Of a DNA stretch of 64,000 nucleotides, positions 29,615 through 36,876 are shown piece by piece (positions within the stretch are counted from its first letter, which is position 1; every line of letters begins with the position of its first letter). The notes under the pieces were generated by a model that did no database searches, was not told the DNA's origin, and saw nothing but the letters and a program-made list of their open reading frames with translations. The position numbers and the translations under genes were made by a program. The DNA is from Candidatus Kapaibacterium sp. (lineage in GTDB: Bacteria; Bacteroidota; Ignavibacteria; Kapaibacteriales; HRBIN21): the NCBI GenBank assembly GCA_938084565.1, contig CALKEU010000001.1, positions 124,001 to 188,000 of the forward strand, read 5' to 3'.

Positions 29615-31870
29615 TTACCACTCGCCCGACAGCTGGAGGAGGAGTTGGCGCGGAGGTGCGAGCGTACCGGGCACTTCCGTGTAGTAGTAATCCAACGCGT
29701 TCCGCACGTTGAGCGTCAGCGCCAGGGGAAGACCGAGCGTGCGCGCGCCCGTAACGGTTGCCCGGATATCGAGGACATGCACCGGTACACGGACATCGGC
29801 GTTGCGGATGAGCTGCAAATTCCGCAGCTCTTCATCGACCCGTTCCACACGGCTCTGGTAGCGATACTCCATCTGGAGTTCTCCCCAGGGCAGCAAGAGT
29901 GTACCGCTGATTGTGAAAAGCCGTCGCGCCCGATAACGCAGCCAGTCATTCTGCCTCAGATCTCGTGGCTCGAGCATCGTCAGACCGCCCTCGAGCTGGA
30001 GCATCCCTGCCGGCGCCCACGGCGCAGATGGTCCCAACCACGTCCGAAGAATCAGCTCAGCTCCTTGCACACGAGCCCGCGTTAGGTTCGCAAACCGCAC
30101 TACTACGGCTCCCTCGCTCTGCTCGAAGCGGGGTTCGATGAAGTCGTAGTAATCCGACTGAAAGAGGGCCAAATCGGCAAAGAGCCGGAGGCGCCATCTC
30201 CAGAGAGAGAGCCAGAGGGTATCCATGGCACCAAGCTCTGCACTCCATCCCCGTTCGGGCCGGAGTTCCGGATTGGGGCTCACCGTAAAGCCGGCTGCCC
30301 GTACTGCTGCAAAGCGTTCGGCCACTGTCGGAGCCCGGAAGGCACGTCCAAGAGTGGCGCGGAACTGTACACCAAACCAGCTCGCATACGTAAGGCCAAT
30401 CCGCGGACTGGCCTCGACCGCCTGTGTGGAGGCCCCCTCTGTGCGTTCCCAATCAAGCCGCGCTCCAACCGTAATGCCTACAGGCCGCATTGCCCCTAGC
30501 TCGAGCTGCCCATAGAGAGCCCCCATGAGCTGATGTCGATCCCCGTAGAGCACCGATTTCACGCCGTTGAGGAGTCCGTGGAGACCGGCCGTCCACAGGA
30601 GCTGCGGATGCAGCTGCCCGCTCCACTGCCACTCGGCCGAGAGCGCAGACGCTGTCGACTGCGGGAGGCTATCGGCATGCCCACCCGGCTCGGTGTTGGC
30701 GAAATCGGTCCAGTAGAGCCCACAGCGTAGCGTGCTCGTCAGATAGCCGCTCCAGAGCTGCTGCCATTGTGTTGCCACGGCCGCCTTGCGCGAACGAACT
30801 CGCTGCGCACTGTCCGGATTCCCCGGTGCCGTAGCCCGACGCAGACTGGCCCAGTAGATCCAGTTGCCTCGATCATCGTCGGCGTAGAATCCCACAGCCG
30901 TTACCGTGCTGGCTGCCGAGGGCGCCCACTGCAGCTTGCCGAAGAGTTGCCACCGACGGGAATCCCCCGCAGAGCGGTAGCTCTCATCACGTACTGTAGC
31001 CCCACTCAGGACAAGGCCCACAGAGCCCCAACGCTGCCCGTAGCCCAGATCAAGGCCCCAGAGCCCACGCTGCCCGACATCCCATTCGGCAAAGCGCGGG
31101 CGCCCGTAGACTCCCCCGTAGAGCCGAAACCGATACCGCGCCACTGCAGAAGGCTCCTCCGTCAGCACGTGGATGACCCCCCCGAGAGCCGCCGTTCCAT
31201 ATAAGGCCGAAGCAGCCCCTTTAAGGATCTCCACCCGCCCGACCGCCAGCAGCGGCAGAGCATCGTACTTGAGCTCCCCACCATCGCCCGACAACAGCGG
31301 AATCCCATCCACGAGCAAGAGTGTCCGCGACCCTACCCCGAAGGCAAACCCAGAAGAGCCGCGAATACTGACCTGGTCCCGACTGATCGTCACCCCCGGC
31401 ACCGTCCTCAAGACCTCATCCAAACGGCTCCAGCTCCGTTCCTGAAAGGCACGAGCCTCTACCGTCGCAATGCTCACGGGAGCTTCCTGCAGGGTCTGCG
31501 CGCGCTTGGCTGCCGTAACCACCACCTCGCTGAAGCCTACCGGCTGCGGTTCGAGAGCAAGCCGCAGACGGAGCGTATCACCAGGTTGCAGACGCACCGC
31601 CTGCCGTAAAGCTCGATAGCCCACCATGGAGACACTGAGCACATACTCCCCCGGCGGGACTCCCCGCAGCAGAAAGCTCCCCTGGCGTGTAGTGACTGCC
31701 CCAAGGAGCGTTCCTTCCAGCCGGATGGTAGCACCCACGAGTGGTTGCCCCGTTGGGGCTTCCACAACGTGTCCCTGCAGGACTGCCGTCGGCTGCTGTG
31801 CCAACAGTGGCCCAGCGGCCAGCAGCATCCCAAGCCCTATATGGACGCCCCACCGTCCCGGATCCACCAT
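29615..31870 (-). CDS. TonB-dependent outer-membrane receptor with N-terminal carboxypeptidase-regulatory-like domain
   Basis: 751 residues from ATG 31870, overlapping the lipoprotein stop (TGATG). A signal peptide (GLGMLLAAGPLLAQ) is followed by a carboxypeptidase-regulatory-like beta-sandwich (LQGHVVEAPTGQPLVGATIR to VRLQPGDTLRLRLALE), a TonB-box-like SEVVVTAAKR, and the plug domain (LRTVPGVTISRDQVSIRGSS, LLVDGIPLL, VEILKGAASALYGTAALGGV). The rest alternates strands for a 22-strand barrel ending in an aromatic-rich tail (LLLQLSGEW). It imports or senses an unknown ligand across the outer membrane. The ligand may be linked to the lipoprotein upstream. Confidence 0.93.
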   Translation of the reverse strand: MVDPGRWGVHIGLGMLLAAGPLLAQQPTAVLQGHVVEAPTGQPLVGATIRLEGTLLGAVTTRQGSFLLRGVPPGEYVLSVSMVGYRALRQAVRLQPGDTLRLRLALEPQPVGFSEVVVTAAKRAQTLQEAPVSIATVEARAFQERSWSRLDEVLRTVPGVTISRDQVSIRGSSGFAFGVGSRTLLLVDGIPLLSGDGGELKYDALPLLAVGRVEILKGAASALYGTAALGGVIHVLTEEPSAVARYRFRLYGGVYGRPRFAEWDVGQRGLWGLDLGYGQRWGSVGLVLSGATVRDESYRSAGDSRRWQLFGKLQWAPSAASTVTAVGFYADDDRGNWIYWASLRRATAPGNPDSAQRVRSRKAAVATQWQQLWSGYLTSTLRCGLYWTDFANTEPGGHADSLPQSTASALSAEWQWSGQLHPQLLWTAGLHGLLNGVKSVLYGDRHQLMGALYGQLELGAMRPVGITVGARLDWERTEGASTQAVEASPRIGLTYASWFGVQFRATLGRAFRAPTVAERFAAVRAAGFTVSPNPELRPERGWSAELGAMDTLWLSLWRWRLRLFADLALFQSDYYDFIEPRFEQSEGAVVVRFANLTRARVQGAELILRTWLGPSAPWAPAGMLQLEGGLTMLEPRDLRQNDWLRYRARRLFTISGTLLLPWGELQMEYRYQSRVERVDEELRNLQLIRNADVRVPVHVLDIRATVTGARTLGLPLALTLNVRNALDYYYTEVPGTLAPPRQLLLQLSGEW

Positions 31871-32355
31871 CACTCAAACGGCTGTGGCGGTAAGTGGTCA
31901 AAATCCACCACAATGTCCACCCCCGGGTAGACCTCGCCCGGCTCTACCCAGAGGCTGTCCGGTTGTGAGCTGTCCCGACCATAGACACCCACAACACGCC
32001 AGTGCCGGAATAGATCCGGCCCGTACTGTTGCGCTACGATGATGTAGCGGAACACAACCGGCGGCTGTTCAACTGTGAGCTCGTACGGTGCCAACTCTAC
32101 ATTGAAGGGCAGCCGTTCCTTGGAGAAAACCGCTCGCCCGCTCACGATCTCCTCGAACACGTTTCGCGGTGGGTAGTGCTGGAAAGCCACCACTCGCAAA
32201 TCGAGCACACTGTCGGCCGGAGGCCATGTCCCGCGGAAGATGACCCTCCCCCGTAGAAATGCTTCCCGGGGCAGCTGTGTGGGGTCCAGCCCGCCCGTAC
32301 AGCCACCCACGAGGCTTCCCAAAAGCAGCACCCCTGAAAGGACCCGTCCCTGCAT
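31870..32355 (-). CDS. Lipoprotein of unknown function, partner of the TonB receptor
   Basis: 161 residues starting MQGRVLSGVLLLGSLVGGC, a clear lipobox. The mature part reads like an Ig or carboxypeptidase-regulatory-like beta-sandwich: FLRGRVIFRGTWPPADSV, APYELTVEQPPVVFRYIIVAQQ and VYPGVDIVVDFDHLPPQ. No enzyme motif is recognised. Its stop overlaps the TonB receptor start, so the two are made together. It could be a surface or periplasmic ligand-binding partner, which is inference from position. Confidence 0.7.
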   Translation of the reverse strand: MQGRVLSGVLLLGSLVGGCTGGLDPTQLPREAFLRGRVIFRGTWPPADSVLDLRVVAFQHYPPRNVFEEIVSGRAVFSKERLPFNVELAPYELTVEQPPVVFRYIIVAQQYGPDLFRHWRVVGVYGRDSSQPDSLWVEPGEVYPGVDIVVDFDHLPPQPFE

Positions 32356-32372
32356 CGGTTACCGTAGAGAGC

Positions 32373-34157
32373 TCACAGCGAAAATACGGGCTTCGCCACA
32401 CTCCCCAACGGTTCGAACAGCTGCAATTGTGCCGCACGGGTGTAATCGAGTTCCTGCGGTATGGTCACTTCTACGCGTGTCCCCGCCGGCCTGCCCTCGG
32501 CATCGAAGCGATCCATGATCCGCAATCCGAACAGCCCGCCGAGATGCTCGCTCAATAGCCGCAGGCGCTCCGTCGCCAGGCGTAGCCCCACCCCCTCGTG
32601 GCTACTCTTGCGCCGCCCAACCCCGTCGTCCTCGATGGTACAGAGGACACACCCCTCATCCCTTGCGATCGCAACCCGTACTGTCCCGTGCCCTCCCCGA
32701 GGCGCCAGCCCATGCTTGAGCGCATTTTCAACCAACGGCTGCAGCAACAGAGGCGGAATCCAGATTTCGTCGAGCTCCAGCCCTGGATCGACTTCTATCA
32801 CAGAGATGAAGGCGCCGCGAAACCGAGTCTGCTCAATGCGCAAGTACAGTTCCACGATCTCCACCTCCTCCCGCAGCGGGACAAGGCCGCGCTGGGCACT
32901 CCGCAAAATGCGCCGTACGAGCTCGGCAAACTCTGCAATGAATTGCTCCGCCTCCGTGCGCTCTCCCCGAGCCACGATGTATTGCACAGTGGTGAGTACG
33001 TTGAAGAGGAAGTGCGGGTTCATCTGCGCCTGTAGTGCTCGGTACTGCCATTCCACCAGGAGACGGCGGAGCTCTTCCTGCTCACGCCTCTGGCGCTCCA
33101 GTTCATAGCGCGCTTCTACTTGCACGAGAGCCCGCTGTATGCGCTCGGAGAGCAAACCTTCCGTCAGCTCCAGGCAGCGGCGAAGGAGAAAGAGGGCTCT
33201 CTCGGTATCCCCCCGCCGATGAGACAGCTCGGAGAGCTCCCGGGCTACCTCTAGCTCGAGCATCCGTTCATGGAGCTCAACGGCGAGCGACCACGCTTCC
33301 GATAGAGCCTCCTCGGCAGCGTCCTCCAGCCCCTGCCGGCGATACAGTTGCCCCAAGTTTACCAACACGTAACCTCTGCCCCGCTGGTCTCCGAGCTGTT
33401 TTCGCATTTCGAGCGAGCGCCGATAGGCTGCCTCGGCCTCCTGCCAGCGCCCCATGCTCGCATAGAGGTAGCCCAACGTCCCATAGGCCACAGCAACACC
33501 GTAGACATCCCCCTGCTGCTCCTTGAGCCGGAGGCTCTCTTGCTGCCATGCTAATGCCTGTGCGTATTCCCCACGGCGAGCCAAGAGCAGCGCTGCGTTG
33601 TTGTATGCTCGCGCTAAGGTCTGCCACTCCCGCAACTGCTGGGCTTGCGTAATCAGCTCCGTGAATATTTGCAACGCCCGATCGTGCTGCCCTAATTCGG
33701 CCAATACAATCGCCAGATTCTGCAGCGCTTTCAGGTGGACTGAGGGAAAATCCGCTACCCCTTGCTGCAAGACCTGCTGCAATTCCTCCACGGCCAGGGC
33801 GTGTTCCCCGACGGCATGATAGGCCATGGCTCGGTTGACGAGTGTATGGAGTACCTTCGCCCGATCTCCGAGTTCATGGAAGAGAGCTAGCGCTTGAGCA
33901 AACCACTGCTGAGCCTGCCCGTACTGCCCCGCAAAGAGGGCTGCAACTCCTAAGAGCCGAGCCGCCTCGGCCATCCCAGAGCGGAACCCGCCGTGGAGTG
34001 CCCGCTCATATGCACGTTGTGCCAGGTCACGAACGAGTGCAGGATAATGCTGCGTTGCTAGCTCAGCGAGCTGATTCAGATACTCTACAGCCTCCCGCGG
34101 CGAGAGCTGCCGCAGCTGCTCCTCTAGGGCCGCCTCATCGGGCAGCTGTACTGCCAT
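32373..34157 (-). CDS. Cytoplasmic TPR-containing histidine kinase, LytS family
   Basis: 594 residues with no signal peptide or membrane helix. Residues 1-330 form tandem tetratricopeptide repeats (for example AVAYGTLGYLYASMGRWQEAEAAYRRSLEMRKQLGD), then a coiled-coil linker. The His_kinase domain has the phosphoacceptor in QAQMNPHFLFNVLTTV (His near 382), and the ATPase domain has LLLQPLVENALKHGLAP and IEDDGVGRRKS. It should phosphorylate the LytTR regulator encoded 9 bases upstream. The TPRs suggest it senses a protein or intracellular signal rather than an external one. Confidence 0.92.
   Translation of the reverse strand: MAVQLPDEAALEEQLRQLSPREAVEYLNQLAELATQHYPALVRDLAQRAYERALHGGFRSGMAEAARLLGVAALFAGQYGQAQQWFAQALALFHELGDRAKVLHTLVNRAMAYHAVGEHALAVEELQQVLQQGVADFPSVHLKALQNLAIVLAELGQHDRALQIFTELITQAQQLREWQTLARAYNNAALLLARRGEYAQALAWQQESLRLKEQQGDVYGVAVAYGTLGYLYASMGRWQEAEAAYRRSLEMRKQLGDQRGRGYVLVNLGQLYRRQGLEDAAEEALSEAWSLAVELHERMLELEVARELSELSHRRGDTERALFLLRRCLELTEGLLSERIQRALVQVEARYELERQRREQEELRRLLVEWQYRALQAQMNPHFLFNVLTTVQYIVARGERTEAEQFIAEFAELVRRILRSAQRGLVPLREEVEIVELYLRIEQTRFRGAFISVIEVDPGLELDEIWIPPLLLQPLVENALKHGLAPRGGHGTVRVAIARDEGCVLCTIEDDGVGRRKSSHEGVGLRLATERLRLLSEHLGGLFGLRIMDRFDAEGRPAGTRVEVTIPQELDYTRAAQLQLFEPLGSVAKPVFSL
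32379..32386 (-). promoter_or_regulatory. Imperfect -7 element ahead of the lipoprotein-TonB receptor genes
   Basis: On the minus strand this reads TATTTTCG, one base from TAnnTTTG, 24 bases before the lipoprotein start and inside the last codons of the kinase gene. It could give the transport genes their own transcript. Confidence 0.25.
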
Positions 34158-34166
34158 CGTCTACCC

Positions 34167-34913
34167 TCAGCGCTGGAGCCACTCGAGCACAAGTGCCAGC
34201 CGTCGGCGGGATATGGGCAACTCCTCCCCGGTGCTCAGAACAACCGCTGCGCCCTCGCCCTCCACATCGCGCCGTACCTTGCGAATGTGCTGTGCGTTGA
34301 CCAGGAAAGCCCGATGGATGCGCAGAAAGCCCACCGGCCCGAGGAGCTCCTCCCACTGTCCGAGAAGCCGCGTAGTCAAGATAATCCGTTTCGGCACAGT
34401 CACAACACGGCTATAGCTCCCCTCGCTCTGGCAGTAGAGCACCTCCTCCGCCGATACAATCTCGAAGCCATCGGGTGCCGGAAGCACAAGCCGCCGCAGT
34501 TTGGGCTGTTCGATATTGCCAAGCAGTACTTGGAGCCTCTCTCGCTGCCATTGGCGCTGCCGCAAAGCTCGCTCGACAGCTGCGCGCAGCTCCGCCGGAT
34601 TGACCGGCTTGAGGAGATAGTCCACTGCACTCATGCGCAAGGCCTGGATGGCATAGTGCTCGTGCGCAGTCACGAAGATCACAGCCATCTCCTGCGGTGG
34701 CATAGAGCGCACAAGCTCAAAGCCACTCTCGCCCGGCATCTCCACATCCACAAAGAGCACCTCCGGCCTGACCTGCTGCACGAGCTGGCGCGCCTCTGCA
34801 ACAGAGCGCGCACACCCCTCTACATGGACAAGATCCCCACAGTGCTGCCCAAGCAATAGGCACAAGGTCTCGAGGGCTGCCGATTCGTCGTCCACCACAA
34901 TCGCCCGCAACAC
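34167..34913 (-). CDS. LytTR-family response regulator
   Basis: 248 residues from GTG 34913, with GGGGAG 7-8 bases ahead. Receiver domain: VVDDESAALETL acidic pocket, phosphoacceptor Asp 56 in LFVDVEMPG, and Lys in DYLLKPVNPAELR. A C-terminal LytTR DNA-binding domain follows with VLYCQSEGSYSRVV, RLLGQWEELLGPVGFLRIHR and LVNAQHIRKV. It is the partner of the TPR kinase. A good promoter element lies upstream (34957-34964). Targets are unknown but may include the lipoprotein and TonB receptor genes that follow. Confidence 0.94.
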   Translation of the reverse strand: MLRAIVVDDESAALETLCLLLGQHCGDLVHVEGCARSVAEARQLVQQVRPEVLFVDVEMPGESGFELVRSMPPQEMAVIFVTAHEHYAIQALRMSAVDYLLKPVNPAELRAAVERALRQRQWQRERLQVLLGNIEQPKLRRLVLPAPDGFEIVSAEEVLYCQSEGSYSRVVTVPKRIILTTRLLGQWEELLGPVGFLRIHRAFLVNAQHIRKVRRDVEGEGAAVVLSTGEELPISRRRLALVLEWLQR

Positions 34914-34956
34914 GAGACCGCTCCCCTACCGTGGCCGACCCTCTTGGATGCGAGTG

Positions 34957-34964
34957 CAAATATA
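34957..34964 (-). promoter_or_regulatory. Putative -7 promoter element for the LytTR/kinase operon
   Basis: The minus strand reads TATATTTG followed by CAC, a full TAnnTTTG match 43 bases before the GTG start, within a 110-base gap that holds no gene. The same TTTGCAC ending recurs at other starts in this window. Confidence 0.55.
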
Positions 34965-35023
34965 GAGCACGCAAAAGATATACCACCTCTGCCCTCTCGG
35001 CCATTGCACATAGGGATGAGTCT

Positions 35024-36010
35024 TCACGGTCCCTCCTCTGCAGCGGCAGCAGCTGCTTTGCGGAGGCGATCCGAGAGCGCAGGCTGTGCACGGACTGCCG
35101 GAGTGTAGAGCACAAGGACGTGCGTACGGCCCTCTGCATCCGCCCGACGGAACTCAGCATAGAGCGTTGCCGGTTGCAAGCGGCGGACTGGCAGTATCAG
35201 CCCTTCCGGAGGTTCCTCAGCAGAGAGTACGACAGGATTGGCCGCCGGATGCGCCTCCACCCACCGTTGAAGCTCGTCCCACGAGGCAAAGAGGAGAACG
35301 GCCGCATTCGGTGCATAGTGTCGGTACTTCAAGCCAGGTGATGGCACAGCCCTGCAGCTTCGGCCCTGCCAGTATCCAACGGGCTGCCCGAGGACGGAGG
35401 CTAGCTCCTCGGCCGTGATGGCGCCCGGGCGCATCACCAGCGGAGGCTGCGTCAGCAAGTGGAGCACCGTCGATTCCAACCCAATCTCGCACGGCCCACC
35501 GTCGACAATGGCAGCAATGTGCCCCCCGAGATCCTCGAGCACATGCTCCACCTGCGTTGGACTTGGGCGACCCGAACGGTTCGCCGACGGTGCAGCAAGC
35601 GGCTCGCCCGTCAGGCGAATCAGCTCGAGGGCATAAGGGTGGCGAGGCATGCGCACCGCTATGGTCTCCAGGCCCGCCGAAACAATCCCCGGAACATCCG
35701 GATGGCGACGCAGAATCACCGTCAATGGGCCCGGAAAGAAGTGCTCTGCCAGCTTCCAGAAATGATCTGGGATGCCGACGGCAAGGCGATGGATATCCTC
35801 GACAGCAGCAATGTGAACAATGAGCGGATTATCCGCAGGACGCCCCTTGACAGCGAAGACTCGGGCAAGAGCCTCGTTGCAGAACACACGCGCCCCTAAA
35901 CCATAGACGGTCTCCGTGGGGAAGGCAACCAACTCGCCCGCACGCAGCAGCGCTGCCGCGCGCGCCAGCGCTGTCGAATCACGCCGAGGGTCGAGCACGA
36001 GCGTTGTCAC
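35024..36010 (-). CDS. Threonylcarbamoyl-AMP synthase, Sua5 type
   Basis: 328 residues from GTG 36010; a longer frame to 36454 is only overlap with the HAD gene. The YrdC/TsaC domain (1-200) has AFPTETVYGLGA, KGRPADNPLIVHI, FFPGPLTVIL and PLAAPSANRSGRPSPT, including the KxR and SxN residues that bind substrate. The C-terminal Sua5 domain (AVPSPGLKYRHYAPNA onward) is present. It makes threonylcarbamoyl-AMP from threonine, bicarbonate and ATP for the t6A37 modification of ANN-decoding tRNAs. Confidence 0.95.
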   Translation of the reverse strand: MTTLVLDPRRDSTALARAAALLRAGELVAFPTETVYGLGARVFCNEALARVFAVKGRPADNPLIVHIAAVEDIHRLAVGIPDHFWKLAEHFFPGPLTVILRRHPDVPGIVSAGLETIAVRMPRHPYALELIRLTGEPLAAPSANRSGRPSPTQVEHVLEDLGGHIAAIVDGGPCEIGLESTVLHLLTQPPLVMRPGAITAEELASVLGQPVGYWQGRSCRAVPSPGLKYRHYAPNAAVLLFASWDELQRWVEAHPAANPVVLSAEEPPEGLILPVRRLQPATLYAEFRRADAEGRTHVLVLYTPAVRAQPALSDRLRKAAAAAAEEGP

Positions 36011-36752
36011 GGTCCGTCCCCTGGACACACTCGATGAGTCGTGGAATGTGCTGCCAATGATGGGCAACAGCGTCCGCGCTCGTCTGCGCAGGTGGCGGGA
36101 ATTCGCTCTCGGGATCCCCGAGAAAGAGCACAGCGTACATACCCAGCTGCTTTGCTCCCTGGATGTCCGTGGCCTCCAAATCTCCAATGTGGAGGGCCTC
36201 TTCAGGGCGTGCCTGGAGCGCCTCCAGCACAGTTGTATAGGCTCGGGGGTGAGGCTTAGCAACCCCGGTTTCGTCGCTGAAGCTGTAAACGGCGAAGAAA
36301 TCCGCCAGCCCATAGCGGCCGAGCAGTTCACGGAGGACCCTGCCGGGAGAGAAGGCCGTATCAGAGATGAGCCCAAGCCGATAGTGCTCGGCCAAGACTG
36401 CCACTGTCTCCTGTGCCTGCGGCAACAGCGGTGGCGGGGATTCCAGAACCCCATAAGCCAGCTCCTCGGCCAGCTGCTGTACCATGCGAGGCTCCTCCGG
36501 CAATGTGAGAACGCGCCAGAGGAAAGCCGTCAGCTCCTCCGAAGTCGGTGTCCGCTGCTGGCCACGCCAGAGGGACCTGTAGTAGCGCCACGTCTCCTGC
36601 AGGGCTTGCAAAACGGCGCCCTCCGACAATTCTACTCCGATACGAGCTGCATATGCCTGAATGCGCCGCAGGCGATCAGCTTGCCGGCGGTTGCTCCCAG
36701 CTGCCCCTACGAGCGTATTCCACAGGTCTACAGTCACAACACGAATCCCCAT
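35979..36752 (-). CDS. HAD-superfamily hydrolase
   Basis: 257 residues from ATG 36752. Motif I is VTVDLWNTLV, with Trp where most HAD phosphatases have the second Asp; this form is known from a HAD subgroup. Motif II LISDTAFSPG, motif III Lys in GVAKPHPRAY and motif IV HIGDLEATDIQGAKQLGM are intact. A helical cap lies between motifs I and II. It is probably a cytoplasmic phosphatase of unknown substrate. Its end overlaps the Sua5 gene by 32 bases, so the two are co-translated. Confidence 0.88.
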   Translation of the reverse strand: MGIRVVTVDLWNTLVGAAGSNRRQADRLRRIQAYAARIGVELSEGAVLQALQETWRYYRSLWRGQQRTPTSEELTAFLWRVLTLPEEPRMVQQLAEELAYGVLESPPPLLPQAQETVAVLAEHYRLGLISDTAFSPGRVLRELLGRYGLADFFAVYSFSDETGVAKPHPRAYTTVLEALQARPEEALHIGDLEATDIQGAKQLGMYAVLFLGDPESEFPPPAQTSADAVAHHWQHIPRLIECVQGTDRDNARARPSA

Positions 36753-36783
36753 GAGCAGAAGCTTGCCACTGCGCCGGATCACA

Positions 36784-36791
36784 CAAAAATA
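36784..36791 (-). promoter_or_regulatory. Putative -7 element for the HAD-Sua5 operon
   Basis: The minus strand reads TATTTTTG, a full TAnnTTTG match, 31 bases before the HAD start. It mirrors an identical element facing the other way at 36826-36833. Confidence 0.5.
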
Positions 36792-36800
36792 CGCCCTTCC

Positions 36801-36816
36801 CCCCCAGAGCCGGGGG
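36801..36816. repeat. GC inverted repeat between two divergent promoter elements
   Basis: CCCCC (36801-36805) and GGGGG (36812-36816) flank AGAGCC. It lies midway between the outward-facing TATTTTTG elements and could be an operator or merely a DNA structure. Confidence 0.35.
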
Positions 36817-36825
36817 CAAAAGCCG

Positions 36826-36833
36826 TATTTTTG
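36826..36833 (+). promoter_or_regulatory. Putative -7 element for secD-secF-purA
   Basis: TATTTTTG followed by CACC is a full TAnnTTTG match 43 bases before the secD GTG. No -33 TTTG is at the usual distance. Confidence 0.55.
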
Positions 36834-36876
36834 CACCTGCTGTGCCCGTCTGTCTCACTCCAGCGAGGGAACACCC

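Noticed and set aside
36010-36454. N-terminal extension of the Sua5 frame
   Set aside because: It is only the shadow of the HAD gene; the YrdC domain begins right after GTG 36010.
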